Origin: Flavobacterium pokkalii
GTDB taxonomy: Bacteria > Bacteroidota > Bacteroidia > Flavobacteriales > Flavobacteriaceae
Direction of reading: 5' to 3'
Length of the DNA stretch: 64,000 bases
Assembly: GCF_014596575.1 (NCBI RefSeq)
Contig: NZ_NASZ01000001.1
Coordinates: 372,001 to 436,000 of the forward strand
The translations under genes were made by a program, and so were the position numbers. Below are positions 10,222 through 19,466 of the stretch, piece after piece; position 1 is the stretch's first letter; every line of letters starts with the position of its first letter. The notes below the pieces were generated by a model, which was not told the DNA's origin, did not search any database, and saw nothing but the letters and a program-made list of their open reading frames with translations.

Positions 10222-11829
10222 ATGAAAATATCATTTAAATATATATCTTATTTTTTCCTATTCATTTTAGGATTGAATATGACGCTTACTTCGTGTACAA
10301 GCGACTTAGAAGTAACCCCAAAAGACGATGATGAGTTTTTATCAGAAACCTTTTTTGAAGATCCAGCATCTTATAAACAGGTATTGGCTAAGCTTTATGC
10401 CGGTTTATATGTGGGAGGAAATGATGGTGATGGAGCTGCTGATATTGCCGGAATTGGAGGTGATTTTAGTAGTTATTTAAGGCTATTATTTGTAACACAA
10501 GAATTTACAACTGACGAAGCTATTGTGGCATGGGGAGATGATGGTTTACCAGCATTAAATTTTCAAACCTGGAGCACTAATAATCAATTCTTATACGGAT
10601 TGTATTCCAGAGCCTTTTTCCATATTAGTATTGCTAATGAATTTTTAAGACAAACTACAGAAGAGAAATTAAACAGTAGAGGTGTCGACTCCAATTTAAA
10701 AGCTGAAATTGCTATTTACAGAGCGGAAGCGCGTTTCCTAAGAGCATTTTCATACTATAATTTGATGGATTTGTTTGGGAATGTACCTATTACAACTGAA
10801 AATGATCCTGTTGGATTTTTCTATCCGGAACAAAAAACCAGAGCCGAAGTTTTTGCATTTATTGAATCGGAATTAAAAGATTTAGACAATAGTCTTGCGG
10901 CTTCAAAAACAAATGAATACGGAAGAGTAGATAAAACGGCTGCTAAGTTTTTATTGACAAAAATTTATCTTAATGCAAAAGTATATGTTGGAACAGCCAA
11001 AAATGATGAAGCAGTTACAGCTTGTAATGATGTTATCAATTCAGCTTACACTTTCGCAGATGTGCCTTACCGTTATTTATTTTCTGCCGATAATAACACC
11101 AATGGAGCTCAAAATGAATTTATATTCCCCGTTATCAATGACGGAAATGCGATTAGAGCGACCGGTGGAGGTATGAGTTTTATATTGCACGCTTCTATAG
11201 GAGGCAGTATGGATGCTGCTGCACAAGGTATGAATGGTGGTTGGTCAGGTATCAGAGTAAGAAAAGAATTTGTTCAATTGTTTCCTGATGAAACTGCTAC
11301 GGGAGATGCCAGAGGTACTTTTTATACCAATGGACAAACTTTAGATATTGCTAATGTTGGGGCTTTTTCAAATGGTTATGCAGTTACGAAGTACACAAAT
11401 GTAAAATCTGACGGAAGTGCTGCTCAAAGAAATGATATTCCGGATACCGATTTTCCAATGTTTAGATTATCAGATGCGTATTTAATGTATGCTGAAGCAA
11501 CTTTAAGAGGGGCATCAAACGGTAATATAGCAACGGCTTTAGGTTATATCAATAAAATTAGAGCAAGAGCCAATGCGACCAGTCTTTCAACTTCCGATTT
11601 AACATTAGATTTTATTCTGGCAGAAAGAGCAAGAGAATTGTTTTGGGAATGCCACAGACGAACCGATTTAATTCGTTTTGACAAATTTACGGGATCAAGT
11701 AAAATATGGCAATGGAAAGGTGGTATTCAAAATGGTACTTCTACTCCGTCATACAGAAATCTTATGCCAATTCCTGGCACAACCATTCAAGCTAACCCAA
11801 CTTTAAAACAAAACCCTGGATATAATTAA
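10222..11829 (+). CDS. susD: SusD/RagB-family surface glycan-binding lipoprotein
   Basis: A 535-residue lipoprotein that forms the lid of the SusC channel and binds the oligosaccharide. The lipobox LTSC places the lipidated cysteine at C25. SusD features follow: the N-terminal segment with FFEDPASYKQVLAKLYAGLY, the TPR-like core with AEARFLRAFSYYNLMDLFGNVP (about 170-195), and the C-terminal LAERARELFWECHRRTDLIRF signature (about 470-490) before a typical ending with LMPIPGTTIQANPTLKQNPGY. It lies 36 bases after susC and 20 before susE, so the three genes form one operon. Confidence 0.95.
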   Translation: MKISFKYISYFFLFILGLNMTLTSCTSDLEVTPKDDDEFLSETFFEDPASYKQVLAKLYAGLYVGGNDGDGAADIAGIGGDFSSYLRLLFVTQEFTTDEAIVAWGDDGLPALNFQTWSTNNQFLYGLYSRAFFHISIANEFLRQTTEEKLNSRGVDSNLKAEIAIYRAEARFLRAFSYYNLMDLFGNVPITTENDPVGFFYPEQKTRAEVFAFIESELKDLDNSLAASKTNEYGRVDKTAAKFLLTKIYLNAKVYVGTAKNDEAVTACNDVINSAYTFADVPYRYLFSADNNTNGAQNEFIFPVINDGNAIRATGGGMSFILHASIGGSMDAAAQGMNGGWSGIRVRKEFVQLFPDETATGDARGTFYTNGQTLDIANVGAFSNGYAVTKYTNVKSDGSAAQRNDIPDTDFPMFRLSDAYLMYAEATLRGASNGNIATALGYINKIRARANATSLSTSDLTLDFILAERARELFWECHRRTDLIRFDKFTGSSKIWQWKGGIQNGTSTPSYRNLMPIPGTTIQANPTLKQNPGYN

Positions 11830-11849
11830 CCATATAAAAAATAATAAAA

Positions 11850-12614
11850 ATGAAAAATATATATAAAATTTTAATTGGATTTATTGCCGTATTAACAGTG
11901 TCATGTAATGCTGATGATGTTGAAAACAGACCGGTAATCACTCAAGGAACTGCACCGGTATTACTTACTCCGCAATCTAATTTTAATCTTGTGCTTCAAA
12001 ATGCTAACGCTGCGAGTTTGGCGACTACTTTTGTTTGGAATGATGCGCAATATGAAGGAACTGAAACAGTTGTTAACTATACAATTGAAGTAGCAAAAGC
12101 AGGTACTAATTTTGAAACTCCTACTGTAGCGGGTGCAACCACTGTTAAATTTAAAAATTTTACGGTTGAAGAATTAAATGCTGCTGCTTTAGATGCCGGG
12201 CTTGCTCCTTTTGCCGAGGGAAAATTAGATGTACGTATTAAATCTACTGTTGGTGCGGTTAGTGCGCTTCCTCAGGTATCTAATTTTTATACTATCACTG
12301 TAACACCATATCCTGCCTGGCCAAACTGGGGTATAATTGGTAGTGCTACCGCTGCAACAACAGGTGGTGACGGTTGGGGAGCTGATGCGAACTTAGATTA
12401 TAATTCTGCTACTAAAAAATATTCAATCACAATGGATTTAGCCGCTGGAGAAATCAAATTCAGATTAGATGATAGCTGGACAACAAATTACGGCGATAAT
12501 GGAAATGATGGCACTTTAGATGCGGGTGGAGCTAACATTCCAATTGCAACAGCAGGAAACTATACTATTGTTGTTGATTTTACTGCAAAAACATACATCG
12601 TTACAAAAAATTAG
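11850..12614 (+). CDS. susE: SusE-like starch-binding lipoprotein, short form
   Basis: A 254-residue lipoprotein with the lipid-accepting cysteine at C19 (TVSC). Residues about 30-150 resemble the SusE N-terminal immunoglobulin-like domain (LLTPQSNFNLVL, then FVWNDAQYEGTE). The last roughly 100 residues, from WPNWGIIGSAT to TAKTYIVTKN, resemble a single starch-binding module of the SusE/SusF type with aromatic and acidic residues (GGDGWGADANLDYN). Bacteroides SusE and SusF carry two or three such modules and are longer, so this is a compact version with one. It is the last gene before a strong terminator. Confidence 0.85.
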   Translation: MKNIYKILIGFIAVLTVSCNADDVENRPVITQGTAPVLLTPQSNFNLVLQNANAASLATTFVWNDAQYEGTETVVNYTIEVAKAGTNFETPTVAGATTVKFKNFTVEELNAAALDAGLAPFAEGKLDVRIKSTVGAVSALPQVSNFYTITVTPYPAWPNWGIIGSATAATTGGDGWGADANLDYNSATKKYSITMDLAAGEIKFRLDDSWTTNYGDNGNDGTLDAGGANIPIATAGNYTIVVDFTAKTYIVTKN

Positions 12615-12631
12615 TAATTTTTGAATACGAT

Positions 12632-12660
12632 AAAAAGGCTATCTGCGGATAGCCTTTTTT
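12632..12660 (+). terminator. rho-independent terminator of the susCDE operon
   Basis: The stem AAAGGCTATC / GATAGCCTTT with a four-base loop (TGCG) is followed by a T run. It sits 18 bases after the susE stop and separates susCDE from the secreted amylase. Confidence 0.9.
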
Positions 12661-12690
12661 AATCAAGTTAACTAAACAAACAACGAGATT

Positions 12691-15600
12691 ATGAAAAAAA
12701 ATGTACTATTAATATTCTTATTGATGGCAATAACTGCTTTTGCTCAGAAGCAAACCGTTAGTTATTCAATAAATCCGCTAACTTTTGAAGAGACAACTTC
12801 TATTACTATTTCAATTGCGGGTACAAGTATTAATGAAAGTACTTGGGGAGTTACAGGCAATGCATTATATCTATGGGCATGGTCTTATGATGTAAATGAT
12901 GCAACTCAAATGGATGCTCCTTCTAACGGTTCCTGGACTTCTTCGAATGAAGCTAGTAGATTTACATATAATGCAGGAACGGATACTTACACAAAAACAT
13001 TTACACCATCAGTATATTTTAATAGAAACGGAATTGGCAGAATAGGGTTTTTAATTAAAGCAAAAGACGGAACCGGGTCCAAACAATCTCAGGATATCGC
13101 TGTTGAGGTTGGGGCTTTCCAAGTTACTTTGAGTTCCCCGGCAGAAAATAGTACAACGATAATTGCTTCGGGAGCCAATTTTAGTATTTCAGCGAGCAAT
13201 TCAGGAGGAAATGCCAGCTATGTTTTGAAAGCCAATGGCTCAACAATTAATACCAATTCTAGTACAGACAGCTATTCTTATACGCATTCGGCAATTTCGA
13301 GTAATCAAAATTATGAGTTGGTGGTTACGCAAGGAGCAACTGTAATTAGCAAAAAGTTTGCTGTGGTGGTAAATCCAAATACAATTTCCGAGGCAATGCC
13401 ATCAGGTTTAGAAGATGGAATTAATTATAATGTTGCAGATGCGACAAAAGCAACGCTGGTTTTGGATGCGCCGGGGAAAGATTTTGTCTATGTTGCTGGA
13501 AGTTTCAACAATTGGCAGCCAACTTCAAATTATGCCATGAAAAAAGATCCAGCAACAGGTAAATTTTGGTTGGAATTAAGTGGTTTGACCTCTGGAACTA
13601 ATTATTCTTATCAATATTGGGTTGTCGATCAAACGCCTTTGGCAAATTCGCCAATTTTAGTCAAAATTGCCGACCCTTATTCTACTTTGGTGCTTTCTCC
13701 TTATGATGATTCTGGGATTCCTTCAACTACTTATCCCAATTTGCCTGCCTATCCAGCCGGACAAAATTTTGAAGTAACGGTCTTAAAAACTGGTCAAACT
13801 GCCTATAATTGGCAAGTGACCAATTTTTCCAAACCAGAAAAAGAAAAACTAGTGGTTTACGAAGTTTTAGTCCGTGATTTTGATGCGCATCGCAATTTTC
13901 AGGATTTGATTAATCGAATGGATCATTTCAAGAAATTAAAAATAAACGCAATTCAGTTAATGCCGGTGATGGAATTTGAAGGCAATGAAAGCTGGGGTTA
14001 CAATACTTCATTTCATTTGGCTTTGGATAAATTTTATGGAACTTCGGATAAGTTCAAAGAGCTGATTGATTTGTGTCATCAGAACGGAATTGCAGTCATT
14101 CTGGATGTGGCGCTCAACCATGCTTTTGGTCGAAACCCAATGGTTCGCATGTGGATGAACGATCCTGACGGAGATGGTTTTGGTTCTCCAACTACCGAGA
14201 ATCCTTATTTTAATACAGAGGCTAAACACAGTTACAATGTAGGAGAAGATTTTAATCATCAACAAGCCCGAACTCAATATTATGTAAAAAGAGTCATCAA
14301 ACAATGGATTCAGGAATACCACATTGACGGTTTTCGATGGGATTTGACCAAAGGATTTACGCAAAACTGTACGGCTGCTGACGAAAGTTGTACCAATGGA
14401 TATCAACAGGATCGCGTGGATGTATTGAAATCCTATGCCGATTATTCTTGGGGTTTAGACCCAACACATTATACTATTTTTGAACATCTGGGCACCGATA
14501 CCGAAGAACAGCAATGGGCCAATTATCGAATTGCCGAGTCGCCTAGCAAGGGAATTATGTTGTGGGGAAAAATGACCAATGAGTACAACGAACTTTCGAT
14601 GGGTTATACAGCCAATATTGCCAGAATGAACAGCGCTAATAGAGGTTTTACTAAAAACAGATTGATGGGCTATGCCGAAAGTCATGACGAAGAACGCCTG
14701 ATGTATAAAAATTTACAATATGGAAATGCTGCCAACGCTACTCATAATGTCAAAAATCTCAATACGGCTTTGTCCAGAATGTCGGCTATTGGAGCGGTTT
14801 CTTTGTTGGTTCCGGGACCAAAGATGATTTGGCATTTTGGAGAATTGGGTTATGAAAATTCTATTTTTAGTTGTACTGATGGAACCGTAAATACTTCATC
14901 GGATGCTACAGCTGGTGATTGTAAATTGGCTACCAAACAGCAACCGCAATGGGTAAATAATTGGTTAGCCAATGACAATCGTTATAAAATTTATTCCGAT
15001 TGGGCTCGAATGATAAAACTTAAAACCGAAGAGGCAGTTTTTTCTGGTACAGTTACCATGGCTAATAGTAGTTCGTTGACCAAAACCATAAAAATAAGTG
15101 ATGCTAATCTACCTTCAACCAGCTTAAAAGATGTGCTTATTTTGGCCAATTTTGATGTAACTAGCCAAAATGTTGCAACAGGATTTCCATACACTGGCGA
15201 ATGGTATAATTTGATGGATAATTCGGTTTGGAATGTGACTAATGTCAATGAGCCGATTGCCATTCCTGCGGGACAATTTCGAATTTACGGAAATAAAGCA
15301 GCCTTTGCTGCCGATGTCCCTTTTGCTTTACCTTCGGATAATTTTACTATCGAATCCAAATCTGAAACCTGCGCCAATAAGAAAAACGGACAAATTTCGA
15401 TCAATGCAATTCAGTCTTATAATTATGTAGTCAAAATCAATAATGTCAATTATAATTTTGTGAACAATAGTTTGACGGTTTCTGATTTAGCACCTGGAAC
15501 TTACCCGGTTTGTATTACTATTCCCGGCAAAATTTTCGAACAATGCTTTTTCATTACAATCGGTTCGGGTGGGACTTTAGTTGGAAAATCTACGCTTACT

Positions 15601-16023
15601 TCGAATAAAATAGCAGTTGAAATAGCCGAGGGAACAGCACCTTATCAGGTTGTTTTGAATGGAATAACTCAATTTGAGACCAATTCCATTTCTTTTTCAA
15701 TTGATGTTCAAAAAGGCGATGTATTGGAAGTGAAATCGGCTGTGCCTTGCGAGGGAATTTATACCCAAAATATTTCTGCAAATAGTGATACGGTGCTGGC
15801 TTATCCAAATCCGGTTCAGGATGTAATGACGCTTTTGGTTCCAACTTTCAAAAATGAAGTTCATATTGCTTTGTACACGGCAAACGGGCAATTAATTTCT
15901 AAAGATACGTATGCGGTTGTGGATCAAAAAGTGAAATTGTCTCTGGGAAAATTAGCCTCAGCTGTTTATTTCGCAAAAATTGATTTAGAAAATCCGGTTA
16001 GTTTAACGATTATAAAACAATAA
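12691..16023 (+). CDS. secreted GH13 alpha-amylase with T9SS sorting domain
   Basis: A 1110-residue multidomain enzyme. It has a signal peptide (1 to about 18, ending FAQ), N-terminal beta-sandwich regions (about 20-240), a CBM48-like module (about 255-330; FVYVAGSFNNWQP), a GH13 barrel (about 385-760), and C-terminal beta domains ending in a Por/type A sorting signal (from about residue 1036, LAYPNPVQDV). Catalytic residues are D551 in DGFRWDLTKGF, E598 in YTIFEHLG, and D666 in YAESHDEERL. The tail predicts export through the type 9 secretion system to the surface or medium, where it would open starch before SusCDE uptake. It starts after its own terminator-bounded gap and is followed 2 bases later by the FN3 lipoprotein. 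Confidence 0.9.
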   Translation: MKKNVLLIFLLMAITAFAQKQTVSYSINPLTFEETTSITISIAGTSINESTWGVTGNALYLWAWSYDVNDATQMDAPSNGSWTSSNEASRFTYNAGTDTYTKTFTPSVYFNRNGIGRIGFLIKAKDGTGSKQSQDIAVEVGAFQVTLSSPAENSTTIIASGANFSISASNSGGNASYVLKANGSTINTNSSTDSYSYTHSAISSNQNYELVVTQGATVISKKFAVVVNPNTISEAMPSGLEDGINYNVADATKATLVLDAPGKDFVYVAGSFNNWQPTSNYAMKKDPATGKFWLELSGLTSGTNYSYQYWVVDQTPLANSPILVKIADPYSTLVLSPYDDSGIPSTTYPNLPAYPAGQNFEVTVLKTGQTAYNWQVTNFSKPEKEKLVVYEVLVRDFDAHRNFQDLINRMDHFKKLKINAIQLMPVMEFEGNESWGYNTSFHLALDKFYGTSDKFKELIDLCHQNGIAVILDVALNHAFGRNPMVRMWMNDPDGDGFGSPTTENPYFNTEAKHSYNVGEDFNHQQARTQYYVKRVIKQWIQEYHIDGFRWDLTKGFTQNCTAADESCTNGYQQDRVDVLKSYADYSWGLDPTHYTIFEHLGTDTEEQQWANYRIAESPSKGIMLWGKMTNEYNELSMGYTANIARMNSANRGFTKNRLMGYAESHDEERLMYKNLQYGNAANATHNVKNLNTALSRMSAIGAVSLLVPGPKMIWHFGELGYENSIFSCTDGTVNTSSDATAGDCKLATKQQPQWVNNWLANDNRYKIYSDWARMIKLKTEEAVFSGTVTMANSSSLTKTIKISDANLPSTSLKDVLILANFDVTSQNVATGFPYTGEWYNLMDNSVWNVTNVNEPIAIPAGQFRIYGNKAAFAADVPFALPSDNFTIESKSETCANKKNGQISINAIQSYNYVVKINNVNYNFVNNSLTVSDLAPGTYPVCITIPGKIFEQCFFITIGSGGTLVGKSTLTSNKIAVEIAEGTAPYQVVLNGITQFETNSISFSIDVQKGDVLEVKSAVPCEGIYTQNISANSDTVLAYPNPVQDVMTLLVPTFKNEVHIALYTANGQLISKDTYAVVDQKVKLSLGKLASAVYFAKIDLENPVSLTIIKQ

Positions 16024-16025
16024 AG

Positions 16026-16721
16026 ATGAGAAAGATTGTTGCTTTATTTTTAATAATATCATTTTTGAATTCCTGTGGTGGCGGTGATTCGTCATTCGAA
16101 TCGGAAACTGGAAATACGGCGCCCACAGCTCCTTCGTTGGTAACACCTGCTAATAACACTTTGTGTATCAATAATGCGGTGAGTTTGGAATGGAATCCTG
16201 CCACGGATGCCGAGAATAATCCGATTACTTATCAAATTCAAATCGCTACCGATAATCAGTTTAGCCAAATTGTAAAAACAGCCGAAGGCACTGCTAGTTA
16301 CCAAAGTTTTACCCTCAATAAAGGAACGGCTTATTATTGGCGGGTGAAAGCTATTGACAGTAAGAATGCGTCCAGTACCTACTCTAATACCTTTAGTTTT
16401 TATACCGAAGGAGAGGCAGTGGCCAATCACGCGCCTTTTTTACCTCAATTGGTACAGCCTGAAATCAATTCGCTTATCAGTGCAACGAGCGTTACCTTAA
16501 AATGGTTGGCTTCAGATGTAGATGCTAGTGATGTGCTTACTTATGATGTCTATTGCGGAACGACAGCTAATCCAACTACCAAGGTAGGAACCAATTTGAC
16601 TGTAACTTCTTTGCAAATTAATGATTTACAGCTTGTAACAAATTATTACTGGAAAGTGGTGGTTAAGGATAATAAGGGCGGAGAAACAATTGGGCAAATT
16701 TGGAATTTTAAGACGAATTAG
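16026..16721 (+). CDS. lipoprotein with two fibronectin type III-like domains
   Basis: A 231-residue lipoprotein with lipobox LNSC (C17) followed by a glycine/serine linker. Two FN3-type repeats are visible, about residues 32-130 and 136-231. Each has the pattern P..P..L..P........VSLEWN.A.D....ITYQIQI... and an ending of YYWRVKA.D or YYWKVVVKDNKGG. No catalytic motif is seen. It is packed between two starch-degrading enzymes (2 bases after one, 1 base before the next), so it is probably co-translated with them and surface-exposed. A glycan-binding or spacer role is inference. Confidence 0.8.
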   Translation: MRKIVALFLIISFLNSCGGGDSSFESETGNTAPTAPSLVTPANNTLCINNAVSLEWNPATDAENNPITYQIQIATDNQFSQIVKTAEGTASYQSFTLNKGTAYYWRVKAIDSKNASSTYSNTFSFYTEGEAVANHAPFLPQLVQPEINSLISATSVTLKWLASDVDASDVLTYDVYCGTTANPTTKVGTNLTVTSLQINDLQLVTNYYWKVVVKDNKGGETIGQIWNFKTN

Positions 16722-16722
16722 T

Positions 16723-18591
16723 ATGATGAATTTATTTATAAAAAGTAAAAAACTATTGAGGATAAGTCTTTTTTTAGTGTGTTTTCTTTCGATAAAATGT
16801 TGGTCACAAATCCAAAAAACCGAGCCGCCTTTTTGGTATGCAGGCATGCACAATCCGGAACTCCAAATTTTATTTTATGGCAAAAATATAGCTGAAAATG
16901 AAGTTTCGGTTTCAAATGGAATTCCAATTAAATCCATCCAAAAAACGGAGAATCCTAATTATGTTTTTGTCACTATTGATACCAAAGACCTGACTTCACA
17001 AGAGCTGCTTTTTACATTTTTCAAAAATAAAAAAGTGGTTTTCACTCAAAAGTATGCCTTGAAAGAGCGAAAAGCTAATTCTGCTTCACGCAAAAGTTAT
17101 GATGCTTCGGATATGATTTATTTGATTATGCCTGATCGTTTTGCTAATGGGAATCCGAAAAATGACAATCAAAAAGCTATGCTTGAAAAGGCTGACAGGG
17201 ATAATCCGTCCGGCAGACATGGTGGCGATATTGAAGGGATTATTCAAAATTTAGATTACATTAAGGAGTTGGGCGCAACGGCGCTATGGGCCACTCCGCT
17301 TTGTGAAGATGACGATGCCCAAGGTTCCTATCATGGTTACGGACAATCGGATGTGTATCGAATAGACCCGCGATACGGAACGAATGAGGATTATCTAAAA
17401 TTGTCATCCGAATTGCACCAAAGAGACATGAAACTCATCATGGATTATGTGACCAATCATTGGGGAGCCGCACACTGGATGATGAATGATTTGCCAACTT
17501 ATGATTGGCTACATCAATTTCCGGGTTATGCGCAAACTAATTACCGCATGACGACTCAATTTGATACCAATGCTTCTAAAATAGATGCAAAATTATGTGC
17601 CGATGGCTGGTTTGTACAATCGATGCCCGATTTGAATCAATCGAATCCTTTGGTGTTGAATTATTTGATTCAAAATGCTATTTGGTGGATTGAATATGCC
17701 GATTTGGATGGATTTCGCGTAGATACCTATTCTTATAATGACAAAAAAGGAATTGCCAAATGGACCAAAGCCATCACCGATGAATACCCGAATTTTAATA
17801 TTGTAGGTGAAGTTTGGATGCAGGATCAGGCGCAAATGGCTTATTGGCAAAAGGACAGTAAAATTGGAGCGATACAAAATTTTAATTCTCATTTACCAAG
17901 TGTGATGGATTTTACGCTGATGGATGCTTTGGCTGTGGTATTCAATCAAAATCAATCCGAATGGGATAAGGGACTTTTAAGAATATACAACAATTTCACT
18001 AATGATTTTTTGTATCCAAACAGTAATAATCTTTTGACTTTCGTTGAAAATCATGACACCAATCGTTTTAACGAAGTTTATCAAAAGGACTTCAAAAAGT
18101 ACCAAATGGCAATGTCTATTTTGGCAACAGTGCGTGGTATTCCACAATTGTATTATGGTTCCGAAATTGGTATGGCCGGAAATAAAAGTGAAGGCGATGG
18201 CGCAATCCGACAGGATTTTCCGGGAGGTTGGCAGGGAGATTCTAATAATGCCTTTTCAAAAACTGGCAGAACTGTTGAACAACAACAATTTTTTGATTTT
18301 ACCTCTAAATTGTTCCAATGGAGAAAATCGAATGACGCCGTGCATTTTGGAAAAATGACGCACTATGTTCCGGAAAACAATGTCTATGTTTACTTTAGAT
18401 TTACCGATACCAAAACAGTAATGGTGGTGGTGAATAATGGTTTGACTTCTGGTAAAATAAATCCAAAACGTTTTCAGGAGAATATTAAGAATTTTAAAAT
18501 TGGGAAAGATGTTTTGACCGGAAAGCAATTCGAATTAAGCAGTTTTTTTGAGGTAGAGAAACAATCGGCTTTAATTTTCGAACTACAATAA
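16723..18591 (+). CDS. second SusA-like GH13 neopullulanase/cyclomaltodextrinase
   Basis: The start at 16723 (MMNLFIKSKKLLRIS) is chosen because the longer frame begins with TTG inside the preceding gene; the ATG at 16726 is equally possible. The 622-residue product has a signal peptide (about 1-30), an N-terminal domain beginning KTEPPFWYAGMHNPELQILFYG as in cyclomaltodextrinases, a GH13 barrel, and a C-terminal beta domain. Catalytic residues are D334 (DGFRVDTYSY), E363 (VGEVWMQD) and D445 (VENHDTNRF). It is a paralogue of the GH13 gene at 711, and the two differ noticeably in the N-terminal domain. It closes the amylase/FN3/GH13 operon and probably acts on imported maltodextrin in the periplasm. 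Confidence 0.9.
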   Translation: MMNLFIKSKKLLRISLFLVCFLSIKCWSQIQKTEPPFWYAGMHNPELQILFYGKNIAENEVSVSNGIPIKSIQKTENPNYVFVTIDTKDLTSQELLFTFFKNKKVVFTQKYALKERKANSASRKSYDASDMIYLIMPDRFANGNPKNDNQKAMLEKADRDNPSGRHGGDIEGIIQNLDYIKELGATALWATPLCEDDDAQGSYHGYGQSDVYRIDPRYGTNEDYLKLSSELHQRDMKLIMDYVTNHWGAAHWMMNDLPTYDWLHQFPGYAQTNYRMTTQFDTNASKIDAKLCADGWFVQSMPDLNQSNPLVLNYLIQNAIWWIEYADLDGFRVDTYSYNDKKGIAKWTKAITDEYPNFNIVGEVWMQDQAQMAYWQKDSKIGAIQNFNSHLPSVMDFTLMDALAVVFNQNQSEWDKGLLRIYNNFTNDFLYPNSNNLLTFVENHDTNRFNEVYQKDFKKYQMAMSILATVRGIPQLYYGSEIGMAGNKSEGDGAIRQDFPGGWQGDSNNAFSKTGRTVEQQQFFDFTSKLFQWRKSNDAVHFGKMTHYVPENNVYVYFRFTDTKTVMVVVNNGLTSGKINPKRFQENIKNFKIGKDVLTGKQFELSSFFEVEKQSALIFELQ

Positions 18592-18732
18592 TAATGATGA
18601 AAAGTTTGGCCGGAAGTTAGTACTATTTTGATTTTTAGTTGAAATAATTGGAAATATATGGGTTAATAATTGGAGTTTGTTCGTAAATTAGCTTTAGCTA
18701 TTATCGCAATTATTAATTTAAAATATACTATT

Positions 18733-19215
18733 ATGAGAATTCTAAGTTGGATTTGTTTTTTATTCGTTTGCATTGGTTTTGGAAGTTGTAAACAAGATCC
18801 TGAAAAAAAAGCGGAGAAGGAAGCTAAATTAAAACCTGATGTGGTGGTAAGTACGGCATGCTATATGGCATTATACGAAAATGATACTATCGATTTAAAA
18901 ATAAATACCTTAGAAAGCGGGAAAGTTTCTGGTGATATGGTCATGAAGATTGACAAAATGCCAAATAAAATTGGAGAGATTTTCGGTGATTTTCATGGCG
19001 ACACTTTATTGGTTAGCTACACATTTATAGATGCAGGAAATGACAAAGTAACTTATAAAAATCCGTTGGCTTTCTTAAAAAAAGAAGGTCAGTTGATTCT
19101 TGGTAACGGAAAAATGGAGACGACAATGGGAGCTACTTACTTTGTGAAAGGAGAACCTATAGATTTTGAAAATGTAAAATATAAATTTTCAACAGTTGAC
19201 TGTCCTGAAAAATAA
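18733..19215 (+). CDS. small hypothetical lipoprotein
   Basis: The start at 18733 gives a lipoprotein signal peptide (MRILSWICFLFVCIGFGSC, lipid cysteine C19); an upstream in-frame start would bury it. The mature part (about 140 residues) starts with a lysine/glutamate-rich linker and then resembles a small beta-rich domain (DTIDLKINTLESGKVSGDMVM, DTLLVSYTFIDAG) with cysteines at STACYM and TVDCPEK that could form a disulphide. I do not recognise a named family with certainty; an NlpE-like barrel is possible but unproven. A strong terminator follows 22 bases later. Confidence 0.7.
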   Translation: MRILSWICFLFVCIGFGSCKQDPEKKAEKEAKLKPDVVVSTACYMALYENDTIDLKINTLESGKVSGDMVMKIDKMPNKIGEIFGDFHGDTLLVSYTFIDAGNDKVTYKNPLAFLKKEGQLILGNGKMETTMGATYFVKGEPIDFENVKYKFSTVDCPEK

Positions 19216-19237
19216 GTGCATGTTTTTATAAAAAACG

Positions 19238-19270
19238 AAAGGCTGTAAATGTTAGTTTACAGCCTTTTTT
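19238..19270. terminator. bidirectional terminator between lipoprotein gene and tRNA-Ala
   Basis: GGCTGTAAA / TTTACAGCC form a perfect 9-bp stem with a short loop. T runs on the right (plus reading) and an A run on the left suit termination of both the lipoprotein gene and the oppositely oriented tRNA. Confidence 0.85.
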
Positions 19271-19273
19271 TGT

Positions 19274-19346
19274 GGAGAATACCGGATTCGAACCGGTCGC
19301 CTCTACGCTGCCAGCGTAGCGCTCTAGCCAAATGAGCTAATCCCCC
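19274..19346 (-). tRNA. tRNA-Ala (anticodon GGC)
   Basis: Read on the minus strand, the 73 bases fold into a cloverleaf: acceptor GGGGGAT/ATTCTCC, D arm GCTC...GAGC, anticodon arm CTACG-CTGGCAG-CGTAG with anticodon GGC, and T arm ACCGG-TTCGAAT-CCGGT. The G3-U70 wobble pair, the alanine identity element, is present. The terminal CCA is not encoded. It stands alone rather than in a cluster. Confidence 0.97.
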
Positions 19347-19421
19347 GTATGGATTGAATTTCAAAATGCGAGGCAAATATAGTATTTTATCTTATTCAAA
19401 AAACAACTTTTGAAAAAACTA

Positions 19422-19449
19422 TTGTTTTTATCGAATATTTTTAACTTTA
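19422..19449 (+). promoter_or_regulatory. candidate promoter of the enoyl-CoA hydratase gene
   Basis: TTG (19422-19424), a 17-base spacer, then TAACTTTA (19442-19449) gives a near-consensus Bacteroidota promoter with one mismatch in the -7 box. It ends 17 bases before the ATG at 19467, so the leader would be very short. Confidence 0.55.
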
Positions 19450-19466
19450 CCTAAAAACTATTCAAA

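Noticed and set aside
19274..19346. tRNA-Ala as phage or island integration site
   Set aside because: No integrase or direct repeat of the tRNA 3' end was seen nearby.
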